A stretch of 64,000 bases of DNA from positions 4,340,001 to 4,404,000 of the forward strand of contig NZ_CP052860.1 of assembly GCF_012935715.1 (NCBI RefSeq), given 5' to 3'. How positions within the stretch are numbered: the first letter of the stretch is position 1; every line of letters starts with the position of its first letter. The notes beneath the pieces are model-generated. The model had not been told where the DNA came from and ran no database searches. It worked only from the letters and a program-made list of their open reading frames with translations. This DNA is from Pseudomonas sp. ADAK13. Lineage in GTDB: Bacteria > Pseudomonadota > Gammaproteobacteria > Pseudomonadales > Pseudomonadaceae. Positions 17,826 to 26,718 of the stretch are shown in pieces. Both the position numbers and the translations under genes were made by a program.

Positions 17826-19034
17826 TCAGCGCAATCGATGGCACGCTTCATTCAGGCGACGGCAACCTTCTTCAATCACGTCAAGGGAGCTGGCAAACGA
17901 CAGGCGGATATACGGCGACATGCCGTACGCCGCACCACTCACCGTCGCCAGGCCGTGTTCACGCAGCAGGTGCTCGGCCAGTTGGGTGTCGCTGGTGATC
18001 CGTTCGCCGTGCCCGGTGGTTTTACCCATCAACCCGGCGACGTTGGCGAACACGTAGAACGCGCCGTCGGGTGGGGTGAAGGTCACGCCGGGAATGTCGT
18101 TCAACAAGCTCAGCATGCGTTCGCGACGTTGCTGGTACACCTCGCGCATCCCGGCGATGGGCGCCTGGTCGCCGGCGAATGCGGCCACCGCAGCGGCCTG
18201 GCTGAGGGAGCTGGGGCACGTGGTGGTTTGCGAGAGCAACTTGGCAATGGCTGCGATCAGCCAGGCCGGGCCGGCCCCGAAACCCAGGCGCCAACCGGTC
18301 ATGGCGTAGCCCTTGGAGGCGCCGTTGACGATCAGCGTGCGCGCCTTCAAGTCCGGTGCGAGTCGGGTCAGCGATACATGCCGTGCCTCGTCGTAGACGA
18401 AGTGCTCGTAGATCTCGTCGGCCATGATCAACACGTGGGGATGACGGCGCAGCACGTCGGCCAGCGCGAGCAGTTCGGCCTCGTTGTACACCGCGCCGCT
18501 GGGGTTGTTCGGGCTGTTGAGGATCACCCATTTGCTGCGCGGGGTGATCGCCTGTTCGAGGGCATGCGGCGACAGCTTGAAACCCAGTGATTCGTCGCCG
18601 GGGATGATCACCGGCGTCGCGTCATTCAGCCGCGCGATGTCCGGGTACGACACCCAATACGGCGTGTGCACAATGACCTCATCGCCGCGATTCAGGGTCG
18701 CCGCCAGGGCGTGATAAATGATGTGTTTGCCACCGCAGCCGGCGACCACTTCGTCGAGGCCGTAGTCCAGCTGGTTGTCGCGTTTCAGCTTGAGGCAGAT
18801 GGCCTGGCGCAGGGCGAGGGTGCCGGTGGTGGCGGTGTAGTGAGTGTCGCCGCTGTGCATTGCGGCGCTGGCGGCTTCGAGGATATGCGCCGGGGTATCG
18901 AAGTCCGGCTCGCCCACGGTGAAGTTGACGATGTCCCGGCCCTGGGCGCGCAGTTCGGTGACCAGCGCGTTGGCCGCGATGCTCGGGGAGGGCGCGATGC
19001 CCAGCACCCGGTCCGACAGAAATGCAGTGCTCAT
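17826..19034 (-). CDS. Pyridoxal-phosphate aminotransferase, class I (aspartate aminotransferase-like)
   Basis: 402 residues. ATG at 19034, with AAGGGG about seven bases upstream, is preferred to an in-frame start 15 bases earlier. Fold-type I motifs are in order: FTVGEPDFDTP near residue 40, NSPNNPSG in the middle, and NGASKGYAMTGWRLG with the PLP-binding Lys. The GWRxG stretch carries the arginine that holds the substrate carboxylate. It transfers the amino group from an amino acid to a 2-oxoacid. It lies 11 bases after the RraA-like gene, probably one transcript, and upstream of a GltP-like importer, so it likely starts the degradation of an imported amino acid. The substrate is not readable. 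Confidence 0.9.
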   Translation of the reverse strand: MSTAFLSDRVLGIAPSPSIAANALVTELRAQGRDIVNFTVGEPDFDTPAHILEAASAAMHSGDTHYTATTGTLALRQAICLKLKRDNQLDYGLDEVVAGCGGKHIIYHALAATLNRGDEVIVHTPYWVSYPDIARLNDATPVIIPGDESLGFKLSPHALEQAITPRSKWVILNSPNNPSGAVYNEAELLALADVLRRHPHVLIMADEIYEHFVYDEARHVSLTRLAPDLKARTLIVNGASKGYAMTGWRLGFGAGPAWLIAAIAKLLSQTTTCPSSLSQAAAVAAFAGDQAPIAGMREVYQQRRERMLSLLNDIPGVTFTPPDGAFYVFANVAGLMGKTTGHGERITSDTQLAEHLLREHGLATVSGAAYGMSPYIRLSFASSLDVIEEGCRRLNEACHRLR

Positions 19035-19045
19035 GATGATCCCCT

Positions 19046-19711
19046 TCAATCCGCCAGGCCGGCCTGTTTCAACACCTTGTCCATCCAGCTCTGGCGCACC
19101 GCACCGGTGGCGATTTCGGCTTTCACTTCTTCTTCATGGGCGGCGTGTTGGGCGGCCTTGCGCAGCACCTCGGCGGCGTCGGCCTGGGAGAAGGCGACCA
19201 GGCCGTCTTCGTCGCCCACCAGCAAATCCCCCGGGTTGATCAACATGCCGCCGATGGACACCGGCACATTCACCTCGCCCGGGCCGGTCTTGTAAGGGCC
19301 GCAATGCACCACGCTGCGGGCGTAGCAGGGGGTGTCCTCGAAGCTCGCGACATCCCGAATCGCCCCGTCAATCACAAACCCCACGCAGCCGCGTTGCTGG
19401 GCGTAGAGCTTGACCAGTTCGCCGATCACCGCGTTGTTGGTGTCGCCCTGGGCGTCCACCACCAGCACATGGCCCGGCTGCAGCATGCTCATGGCCTTGT
19501 AGATCAGCAGGTTGTCGCCGGGGCGGGTTTTCACCGTGAGCGCGGTGCCCACCAGCTTGCCGGTGCGGTTGTAGCGGTTCAGCCCCCGGGCGCCGATGTG
19601 CCGGCCGAGGTTGTCGCTGATGTGCGGGGTGACCACCTGGGCAAACGCTTCAAGCACCTCGGCAGAAGCCAGGGGCGGGTTGGGCAGGATGCGGGAACCG
19701 GGCAAGGACAT
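19046..19711 (-). CDS. RraA-family protein (HMG/CHA aldolase-like)
   Basis: 221 residues of the RraA-like fold. This family includes inhibitors of RNase E and class II aldolases that cleave 4-hydroxy-4-methyl-2-oxoglutarate or 4-carboxy-4-hydroxy-2-oxoadipate. The catalytic block of the aldolases is present: VVDAQGDTNNAVIGE followed by DGAIRDV, where Asp and Arg bind metal and pyruvate enol. The protein is longer than E. coli RraA (161 residues), which favours an enzyme over the RNase regulator. It is first in a minus-strand operon with the aminotransferase, behind a divergent LysR gene, so a role in catabolism of a hydroxylated amino or keto acid is likely. Confidence 0.85.
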   Translation of the reverse strand: MSLPGSRILPNPPLASAEVLEAFAQVVTPHISDNLGRHIGARGLNRYNRTGKLVGTALTVKTRPGDNLLIYKAMSMLQPGHVLVVDAQGDTNNAVIGELVKLYAQQRGCVGFVIDGAIRDVASFEDTPCYARSVVHCGPYKTGPGEVNVPVSIGGMLINPGDLLVGDEDGLVAFSQADAAEVLRKAAQHAAHEEEVKAEIATGAVRQSWMDKVLKQAGLAD

Positions 19712-19827
19712 GGCGTATCTCCGATTGATCTTGTTGGACTGTGGCTAGATCTTAGGAGCGATGAACATACAGTTTTAGCGATATTTTATTATCTGATAGG
19801 ATCGCTTTTTCTCATGGGAGGTGGCCG

Positions 19828-20736
19828 ATGATCACGTTCAAGCAAATCGACGCGTTGTACTGGATTGCCGAGTTGGGCAGTTTCGAGGCCGCGGCGAACA
19901 AGCTGAATATGTCGCAGTCGGCGATTTCCAAGCGCATCCAGGAGCTGGAAGAAACCTTCGATGTGCAGGTCTTCGACCGCAGCAAGCGCAATGCGCGGTT
20001 GACCGAAAAAGGCGCCGAGCTGCTCGACTACGGCAAGGACCTGCTGGAGCGCCGCGACTACCTGCTGGAGCGGGTCAGCGCCCGGGAAGTGCTGGTGCGC
20101 AGGTTTCGCCTGGGGGTCACCGAGCTGACCGCACTGACCTGGTTGCCCGCCCTGGTCGAAGCGCTGCGCGAGGCTTATCCCAAGGTGCAGATCGAGCCGT
20201 CGGTGGAGTTGAGCAGCGAGCTGTTTCGCAAACTGGAGAGTGATCAACTGGACCTGGTGATCGTGCCCGATGCCTACAGTGATTCGCGGTTCCTGAGTAC
20301 GCCGCTGGGCAGTGTGGAGAACGCCTGGATGTGCGTGCCCGGGCTGATCCCTGACAACGACCCGGTCAGCCTCGGGGTGCTGGCGGACTACACCGTGCTG
20401 ACCCAGGGCTCGCAGTCGGGCACCGGCTTGACCTACGAGCGTTGGCTGGCGGCTCACGAGGTGCAGCTGCCCCGGACCCTGACCAGCCATAACCTGCTGG
20501 TTCAGGTGGGCCTGACCCTGTCAGGCGTCGGCGTGAGCTACCTGCCCACCGCGTGCCTTTCGCACCTTGTGGAGGCGGGGGCATTGCGGGTGTTGGTCAC
20601 CGAGCCGGCCTTGCCGAGCATCCGTTATGTGGCCCTGCACCGCTCGGACCGCCAGCTCGGTTTGAACCGCAACGTTGCGCAACTGGCCCGCCGATGCTGC
20701 GATTTTTCCCGGCTGTTGCTTCAGCGGTTTGTGTGA
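19828..20736 (+). CDS. LysR-family regulator (copy 1 of 3, divergent to the rraA-like operon)
   Basis: 302 residues. N-terminal winged helix: FKQIDALYWIAELGSFEAAA, NMSQSAISKRIQELE, DRSKRNARLTEKG. The effector domain contains TELTALTWLP and YPKVQIEPSVELSSEL, which are shared with the two LysR genes on the opposite strand just downstream. It starts 116 bases from the oppositely oriented RraA-like gene and so probably regulates it. The intergenic DNA holds AGCGAT...ATCGCT arms (about 19772-19803) that may be part of the binding site. Its 3' end overlaps the convergent LysR copy 2 by 16 bases. Confidence 0.9.
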   Translation: MITFKQIDALYWIAELGSFEAAANKLNMSQSAISKRIQELEETFDVQVFDRSKRNARLTEKGAELLDYGKDLLERRDYLLERVSAREVLVRRFRLGVTELTALTWLPALVEALREAYPKVQIEPSVELSSELFRKLESDQLDLVIVPDAYSDSRFLSTPLGSVENAWMCVPGLIPDNDPVSLGVLADYTVLTQGSQSGTGLTYERWLAAHEVQLPRTLTSHNLLVQVGLTLSGVGVSYLPTACLSHLVEAGALRVLVTEPALPSIRYVALHRSDRQLGLNRNVAQLARRCCDFSRLLLQRFV

Positions 20737-21614
20737 GCCGCCGCGCACTGGCTGGCCAGCTCTGCCAGGGAGGCAGTCAGGCCGAGGTGGCCATGCTTGA
20801 GGAAGGCCAGTTGATAGTTGACCGGCTCGGGCGGGGTATCCAGGAGCATTTCCTGGAGTTCGCCACGCCGGATCTCATCGCCAAACAGCCCTCGGGGTAA
20901 GCAACTGACCCCGACCCCGGCGCGGATCAACGCCACCAGCGCGAACAGGCTGTTGCTGCCATACACCCGGTTGAACTCGATCCCCGCCCGGGCAAACAAC
21001 TGCTCGCAACGCTGGGTGATCCCCGAGTGCGCGCCCTGGACAATAACGGGCCACTGCGCGAGCTCCTTGAGGGACAGCGAGCGCGCATGCAACGCCAGGC
21101 CCGCCGGTGCCAACCAGGTGAATTCGACGGATTGCAAATCGATCGCCGCCATTGCCGGCGTCACGTAGTCCTGCGGGATCACCACCAGGTCCAGCTCGCC
21201 ATCCAGCAACTTCCTTTGCAGCGACGCCGAAAGGTCAACATCCGGGTGCAAGGCCACCTCCGGGTGAACTGCTTTCACCCGCGCCGCAAAGTCCGAAAAC
21301 CAGGTCACCGTCACCAGTTCCGTGAGCCCCATGCGCACCGTGCGCAGGGCGTGCCGCGATGCTCCGCGCAGTCCGTCAAGCCTGGCCAGGCTGTCGATCA
21401 AACCTTCACAGGCCTCCAGCAATTCGGCGCCTTTGGCACTCAAGTGCGCCTTGGGCCCCGCGGCTTCGAACAGCGGCAGGCACGCCTGTTTTTCCAGCGC
21501 CTGCAACCGCTTGGTGACCGCCGACTGGGTGAGGAACAACTGCGTGGCCGCACGCTGCAACGTGCCGAGTTTCAAGGTCCAGTAGAACGCTTCAATCTGC
21601 TTGAGGTTAATCAT
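20721..21614 (-). CDS. LysR-family regulator (copy 2 of 3)
   Basis: 297 residues. ATG at 21614 has GGAGG nine bases upstream; a TTG six bases earlier is less likely. DNA-binding part: LKQIEAFYWTLKLGTLQRAA and LTQSAVTKRLQALE. The effector domain has TELVTVTWFSDFAARV and HPEVALHPDVDLSASL, aligning with copies 1 and 3. It begins within the last bases of copy 3 (eight-base overlap), so the two are co-transcribed and coupled. Target unknown; candidates are the neighbouring catabolic operons. Confidence 0.88.
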   Translation of the reverse strand: MINLKQIEAFYWTLKLGTLQRAATQLFLTQSAVTKRLQALEKQACLPLFEAAGPKAHLSAKGAELLEACEGLIDSLARLDGLRGASRHALRTVRMGLTELVTVTWFSDFAARVKAVHPEVALHPDVDLSASLQRKLLDGELDLVVIPQDYVTPAMAAIDLQSVEFTWLAPAGLALHARSLSLKELAQWPVIVQGAHSGITQRCEQLFARAGIEFNRVYGSNSLFALVALIRAGVGVSCLPRGLFGDEIRRGELQEMLLDTPPEPVNYQLAFLKHGHLGLTASLAELASQCAAAHTNR

Positions 21615-22524
21615 GCTCAAGGCCCTCCCGCTGATAGGGGTGGTGCAGGTCGCAATGGGTCCGTATCAACTCGATGACATGCCGCTGGAACGGGCTGTAG
21701 CTGTCGGCCCGGGCGAGCGCCACATAGGGTGTCGACGGCAGCGGCGGCTCGACACACAGCCGCACCAGTTGCCCGCTCGCCAGGTAGGGCGCCGCGGTGG
21801 AGTCGGGCAGGTAGGTGACGCCGAGCCCCGAGACGGTCAGGCCGACCAGCGCGGCCAGGCTGCTGCAGGGAATATGCGCCTGGGGGCTGGCGTGCCGGGT
21901 GGCGAGCCAGCGGTCTACCAGCAACCCCGAGCCTGAGAGTTTGCCCTGGGTGAGCAGGGTGTAGCGGGTCAGGTCTTCCAGGGCCAGCGGGCGCTGGTGG
22001 TCGAGCAAACCCGGGGCACAGAACCAGCTGTTGTGCACCTCATCCAGCGCAACCTTGACCAGGCCGTTCGAGCTGAAGGCATCCGGCACCACGATCACGT
22101 CCACCTGGCCCGCCATCAGCAACCCGTGCAGGCGCACGCTGAGCTCCACTTCCGGCTCGATGCGGACCTTGGGATAGTGGGTCGAAATTGCCTTGATCAG
22201 GCGCGGCAGCCAGGTCAGGGCGCTCAGTTCGGTGATGCCGATACGCAGTTTGCGGCTCAACACCTCGGGGCTGATCAGGCAACTGCTGACGATGTCGCGT
22301 TGCAGCAGCACCTGCCGGGCGTGGGTCACGACTTCGGCGGCCATCAGGGTCGGTTTGGCGTTGCGCCCGCTGCGGTCGAACAGCGGGAAACCCAGCCAGT
22401 GCTCCAGTTCCTGGATCTGCCGGGTGATCGCCGACTGCACCAGCCCCAGGCGCGTGGCAGCACCCTCGAAGGTGCCGTGATCGACCACGGCAATCAATGC
22501 TTCCAGCTGTTTGAAGGTGGCCAC
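21607..22524 (-). CDS. LysR-family regulator (copy 3 of 3, divergent to MFS importer)
   Basis: 305 residues. FKQLEALIAVVDHGTFEGAA, LVQSAITRQIQELE and DRSGRNAKPT form the winged helix. The effector domain has TELSALTWLPRL and YPKVRIEPEVELSVRL, clearly like copy 1. It is divergent from the MFS/hydroxyacid-dehydrogenase operon and separated from it by about 155 bases, so it is the likely activator of that operon. Direct copies of GGAATAT lie in the gap at about 22546 and 22565. Confidence 0.9.
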   Translation of the reverse strand: MATFKQLEALIAVVDHGTFEGAATRLGLVQSAITRQIQELEHWLGFPLFDRSGRNAKPTLMAAEVVTHARQVLLQRDIVSSCLISPEVLSRKLRIGITELSALTWLPRLIKAISTHYPKVRIEPEVELSVRLHGLLMAGQVDVIVVPDAFSSNGLVKVALDEVHNSWFCAPGLLDHQRPLALEDLTRYTLLTQGKLSGSGLLVDRWLATRHASPQAHIPCSSLAALVGLTVSGLGVTYLPDSTAAPYLASGQLVRLCVEPPLPSTPYVALARADSYSPFQRHVIELIRTHCDLHHPYQREGLEHD

Positions 22525-22678
22525 AGGTGTTGTCTCATCTGCTTTTGGAATATTTTTAGTTCACGGAATATCCCTATGTCTACTTAAATTTCCTCGGCAC
22601 TATTTGGCTCACGGCCTACTGGCGTGAATGACCCTTCACGAAGTTACCGACCATAAATCCAATAAAATCGGTGAAGAA

Positions 22679-24043
22679 ATGAACGCGGATTCGAAGCCTG
22701 CCAGCGGCTTTCGCTGGGTTGTGGCGGCCCTGTTTTTCCTGGCCTATATGGTTGCCGGCGCCGACCGCGCGAACATCGGTGTGGTGGTGCCTTTCATCAA
22801 GCAGGAATACCACCTCAGCAACACCGACATCGGTGCCCTGGCCAGCCTGTTTTACCTGACCTACGCCATCGTGCAGATTCCCGCCGGCTACCTGTTCGGC
22901 AAGTACGGCATCCGCAAGCTGCTCACCGGCTCCCTGGTGCTGACCTCACTGGCCACGCTCTTGATCGGCTTCACCAGCAGCGTGCTGCAACTGAAGCTGG
23001 CGCGGGCCTTGTTGGGCGCGGCGGAAGGGCCGATCAATATCGGGATCGTGTCGATCATCAACCGCTGGTTTCCGCCGAGCGAGAAGGGCCTGGCCACCGG
23101 TATTTTCATGTCCTCGATCAAGTTCGCGCCGGCCTTTGTACCGCCGTTGTGTGCCTGGATCGTGCACCTGTATGGCTGGCGCGAGGTGTTCTACTTCTTT
23201 GCCGTGCCGGGGTTCTTTGTCGCGCTGCTGTGGTGGTGGCTGGTCAAGGATGACCCGGCGGACAGCCCGTATGTATCGCCCAGTGAAGTGCGGCATATCC
23301 AGGGCACCGAGGTGCACGGGCAGGTGGTGGCCAGGCCCATGGTGCGCATGCCTGCATGGGTCGACAGGCTGATTCGCAGCCGCGACGTCAAACCCCTGGC
23401 CGACAACAAAAGCATCCTGGCGTCGTGGAATGTGTGGGCCTGCGCGTTCGGCTATTTCATGATGGTGGGCATTACCTATTCGATCATGACCTGGATCCCG
23501 ACCTACCTGATCACCGTCAAACAGTTTTCGGTGATCACCATGGGCGCGGTGGCGTCGGCCCCGTGGGTGGGCGCGGTGATCGGCAACCTGCTGGGTGGCT
23601 GGCTGTCGGACCGGGTCTTCGACAAGCGCCGCAAGCCGGCCATGCTGATCAGTTCGCTGGCCACGGTGGTGATGATGTTTGTGCTGCTGCATTCACCGAG
23701 CGATCCGGCGTTGCTGGCGGCAGTATTCCTGCTGGCGGGCGTGTTGCTGAATATCGGTTTCTCGACCTTCCTCGTGTACCCCATGGGCCTGGCGACCAAG
23801 GACCGGGTGCCGTTTGCCGCCTCCATCGTCAATACCGGCGGCTCGCTGGGCGGGGCCTTCGCGCCGTTCGTGGTCGGCCTGCTGCTGGACAACTTCAGTT
23901 GGGACTACGTGTTCGGCTTCCTGGGTGTGTGTTCGCTGATCACCTTCGCCACCGTGCTGACCATGATCGAACCACGGCCCGCTGCGCGTGCGCATGACCA
24001 CCGCGAGCCCTTGGCATCGCCCCTGGCTCACGCCAAACCCTGA
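22679..24043 (+). CDS. MFS transporter, anion:cation symporter family (sugar acid/aromatic acid importer type)
   Basis: 454 residues from the ATG at 22679; an in-frame ATG at 22628 would add 17 hydrophilic residues and cannot be excluded. The first helix region FRWVVAALFFLAYMVAGADRANIGV is typical of the ACS family (ExuT, GudP, galactonate and phthalate transporters), as is the loop GKYGIRKLLTGS and the long central loop. Twelve hydrophobic segments are apparent. It would import an organic anion with protons. It is followed 28 bases later by a D-2-hydroxyacid dehydrogenase, so the substrate may be a hydroxyacid. Confidence 0.9.
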   Translation: MNADSKPASGFRWVVAALFFLAYMVAGADRANIGVVVPFIKQEYHLSNTDIGALASLFYLTYAIVQIPAGYLFGKYGIRKLLTGSLVLTSLATLLIGFTSSVLQLKLARALLGAAEGPINIGIVSIINRWFPPSEKGLATGIFMSSIKFAPAFVPPLCAWIVHLYGWREVFYFFAVPGFFVALLWWWLVKDDPADSPYVSPSEVRHIQGTEVHGQVVARPMVRMPAWVDRLIRSRDVKPLADNKSILASWNVWACAFGYFMMVGITYSIMTWIPTYLITVKQFSVITMGAVASAPWVGAVIGNLLGGWLSDRVFDKRRKPAMLISSLATVVMMFVLLHSPSDPALLAAVFLLAGVLLNIGFSTFLVYPMGLATKDRVPFAASIVNTGGSLGGAFAPFVVGLLLDNFSWDYVFGFLGVCSLITFATVLTMIEPRPAARAHDHREPLASPLAHAKP

Positions 24044-24071
24044 ACCACTCACTTTTTTTGAAGGATCCCGG

Positions 24072-25112
24072 ATGAACGATTCGTCGCGCGTCATGCAGGT
24101 TTGTCGGCTCGATTTATGGATCAGCCCCGTGTTTGACGAGCTCGTTTGCAGCGAGGCCAACCTGGCGCTGCAGGTGCTGGCCCATCAGGGCGAGGACCCG
24201 CGCACCCTGGCAGCCCTGAGCCGGGCCCATGCCTACCATGTGTCGGCGGCCAAGGACGAGTTGCCCCGGGCGTGGTTCGTCAACGAGGCGTTGATCGCGC
24301 AGTGCCCTGATCTGCTCTGCGTGTCTTCCGGTGGCGCGGGCTTTGATACGGTGGACGTCGATGCCTGCACCCGTGCAGGCATCGCGGTGGTGAACCAGGC
24401 GGGCGCCAATGCGTTTTCGGTGGCGGAGCATACCTTCGGTCTGCTGCTGGCAGTGGTCAAGCGCATCGTCGAGTCCGACAACAAGCTGCGCCGCGAACGC
24501 GGTTTCAGCCGTGAAGACCTGATGGGCGAAGAGATCCATGGCAACACCTTCGGGCTGATCGGCCTCGGTGAAATCGGCCGGCGCACGGCGCGCATCGCCC
24601 AGGGTTTTGGCCTGGAGGTGCTGGCGTACGATCCGTACCTGAGCGCTGAACAAATCCGCGAGCGGGGCGCACAGCCGGTGACCCTGGAGGCGTTGCTGGG
24701 GCGCAGTGACTACGTGTCGTTGCACTGCCCGTTGAACGCCACGACTCACCACCTGATGGGGGCCGAACAGTTCGCGGCGATGAAGCCGGGCGCAGTGTTT
24801 GTCTCCACCGCCCGGGGCGGCATTCATGACGAAGCGGCGTTGTTCCAGGCCTTGAATAACGGCCACCTCGGTGGCGCCGGCCTCGACGTGTGGGCCTGCG
24901 AGCCGCCGGCGCAGGACGCGCCCCTGATGACGCTGCCCAATGTGGTCGCCACCTTCCACACGGCGGGCGTCACCCACGGCGGGCGGCGCAATGTGGCGAG
25001 GTCATCGGCGCAACAGATCGCCGCGATGCTGCGGGGCGAGCGCCCGGCGCACCTGCTGAACCCCGAGGTGTGGGAACGGTTCTGTGAACGGCTCAGCCAG
25101 GCCAGGGGCTGA
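24072..25112 (+). CDS. D-isomer-specific 2-hydroxyacid dehydrogenase
   Basis: 346 residues. ATG at 24072 has AAGGA seven bases upstream. The NAD-binding Rossmann motif GLIGLGEIGRRTARIA lies near residue 165, and the catalytic Arg, Glu and His are expected in the following stretches: VSTARGGIHDEAAL and the region ending THGGRRN, where the last His sits in ATFHTAGVTHGG. The enzyme family interconverts 2-oxoacids and D-2-hydroxyacids. It is in one transcript with the preceding MFS importer, so it probably oxidises the imported hydroxyacid or reduces its oxo product. Exact substrate unknown. Confidence 0.9.
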   Translation: MNDSSRVMQVCRLDLWISPVFDELVCSEANLALQVLAHQGEDPRTLAALSRAHAYHVSAAKDELPRAWFVNEALIAQCPDLLCVSSGGAGFDTVDVDACTRAGIAVVNQAGANAFSVAEHTFGLLLAVVKRIVESDNKLRRERGFSREDLMGEEIHGNTFGLIGLGEIGRRTARIAQGFGLEVLAYDPYLSAEQIRERGAQPVTLEALLGRSDYVSLHCPLNATTHHLMGAEQFAAMKPGAVFVSTARGGIHDEAALFQALNNGHLGGAGLDVWACEPPAQDAPLMTLPNVVATFHTAGVTHGGRRNVARSSAQQIAAMLRGERPAHLLNPEVWERFCERLSQARG

Positions 25113-25208
25113 GCGTCATATGTTTAAAGTATTCAAGTCGCATTATCTGGATATTTTTCAGGGGGCAACCGTGCTGATAGGCTTCTGAAAAACACGAGAA
25201 CTGCCGAC

Positions 25209-25721
25209 ATGAAGTGCAGCAGCACCTTCGCCACTGTGCTGATCTTCTTCGCCTGGATGACGGTGGGGACCCGTTGCACCAAAGTCGACCTCCAGGCCGG
25301 GGCCAACGCCAGGCACGACACTGATGCTCGCCAGGTCCTGCGCCTGGGCCATGACGCCCAGGCCTACCCGTTCCTGCTCTATGCCAACGCCGATCTCTAC
25401 AACCCGCCCAAATCCGTCGAGCGCGCCGTGGTGATCATCCGCGACGAACACACCAGACTGGCGGGCGCCGCCGAGTTCTCCGGCGAACGCACCCTGTTGC
25501 TGGCCCCCGACTTCCTCACCCCGGAGGATGCAGGCGCCAGCGACGACATGCCCCTGTGGCCCCGGGACCAGTGGGCGCAAGGCATCGAATCGCAATACGG
25601 CCACAAGGGCATCCCCGCCTATCAGGTGCTCGACGATGTGGTGCGCTACCTCAGCGACCGTCAGCGATTCCCGGTGCTCAAGGAAATCGTGATCGCCAGT
25701 CAGTCGAGTTCCCTGGAGTGA
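25209..25721 (+). pseudogene. Truncated alpha/beta-hydrolase-like exported protein (N-terminal half only)
   Basis: 170 residues are encoded. The N-terminus is hydrophobic and ends near a Cys (TRCTKVD), suggesting an exported or lipid-anchored protein. The body matches, from memory, a pseudomonad alpha/beta-hydrolase-like family with a SVERAVVIIRDEH strand, a LLLAPDFLTPEDAG loop and a QVLDDVVRYLSDRQRFP helix. That helix is normally followed by KEIVIAGHSxGG, the nucleophile elbow. Here the frame reads KEIVIASQSSSLE and stops, so the nucleophile and the whole C-terminal half are missing. No continuation is visible in the 70 bases before the next gene. It is probably a decayed gene; a short functional protein cannot be excluded. 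Confidence 0.6.
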
Positions 25722-25794
25722 ACATGGATTTGTGTGTCCGGTGCTGGTAAACAGTGAGGGATAATCCTTAAGCCGATACCCGGTGTAATCAATC

Positions 25795-26718
25795 ATGAAG
25801 CGCCATTTCGAAGACTTGCAGTTGGGCAGCATCGAGCTGTTCTGCCTGGCCGCCGAGGCCAGCAGCTTTACCGCGGCCGCCCAGATAGCGGGCGTGACCC
25901 CGGCAGCGGTGAGTCGCAGCATTTCGCGGCTGGAAGAGCGCCTGGGCTCCCGGCTGTTTGTGCGCACCACCCGCAGCATTCGCCTGACCGATGGCGGCCG
26001 GACGTTTTTCGAGCAATGCCGCCAGGCCCTCACGCAACTGGTGGAAGCCCAGCAGGAAATGATGGGCGCGCAGTCGGTGCCCTCCGGGTTGTTGCGCATC
26101 AGCATCCCGACCACTTACGGCCATCACCGCATCCTGCCGCTGCTGCCGAAATTTCGCGCGCTGTACCCGCAGGTCACCGTGGATATTCACATCAGCAACC
26201 GCAACATCGATTTTGTCGCCGAAGGCTATGACCTGGCGATCCGCGTGCGCGCCCAGCCGGACTCGACGCTGATCGCGCGCTTGCTCGAAGACGCCAAGCT
26301 GGTGGTGGTTGCATCGCCGGCGTATCTGCAGCGCGCCGGCACGCCCCAGACCCTGGAGGATTTGCCGGCCCATGAGTGCATCCAGTACGAATTGCCGAGC
26401 AATGGGCGGCGCATTTCCTGGCTGTTCCAGGCCGATGGCAAGGAGCGGGAGTTTGCCGGCGAGGCCGGTTACAGCTGCTCCGACGATGTGCTGGGGGGCG
26501 TGACCCTGGCCAAGCATGGCGCCGGGCTGTTCCAGACCTACAAATTCATCGTCGAGCAAGAGCTGGCCAACGGCAGCCTGGTGGAGGTGTTGCAGCCTTA
26601 CGGCGGACGTTCGCGGCCGTTTACCTTGCTGTATCCCCACGGCCGCTACGTGCCCCATCGGGTGCGGGCGTTTGTCGATTTTCTGCTGGAGCACCGTGCC
26701 GAGTGGGCGGCGCTGTAG
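25795..26718 (+). CDS. LysR-family transcriptional regulator
   Basis: 307 residues. DNA-binding domain: LGSIELFCLAAEASSFTAAA, VTPAAVSRSISRLEERLG, VRTTRSIRLTDGG. The effector half has the 'SGLLRISIPTTYGHHRILPLLP' type block of the CrgA/AaeR subgroup. No enzyme gene is divergent from it; upstream is only the truncated hydrolase. Its last 98 bases overlap the 3' end of the convergent TetR gene. Confidence 0.88.
   Translation: MKRHFEDLQLGSIELFCLAAEASSFTAAAQIAGVTPAAVSRSISRLEERLGSRLFVRTTRSIRLTDGGRTFFEQCRQALTQLVEAQQEMMGAQSVPSGLLRISIPTTYGHHRILPLLPKFRALYPQVTVDIHISNRNIDFVAEGYDLAIRVRAQPDSTLIARLLEDAKLVVVASPAYLQRAGTPQTLEDLPAHECIQYELPSNGRRISWLFQADGKEREFAGEAGYSCSDDVLGGVTLAKHGAGLFQTYKFIVEQELANGSLVEVLQPYGGRSRPFTLLYPHGRYVPHRVRAFVDFLLEHRAEWAAL

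Noticed and set aside
16278..18590. A 770-codon open frame on the plus strand rich in His, Gln, Arg and Asp
   Set aside because: It is antisense to the GltP-like and aminotransferase genes, has the low-complexity composition typical of the complement of GC-rich genes, and has no family motif.
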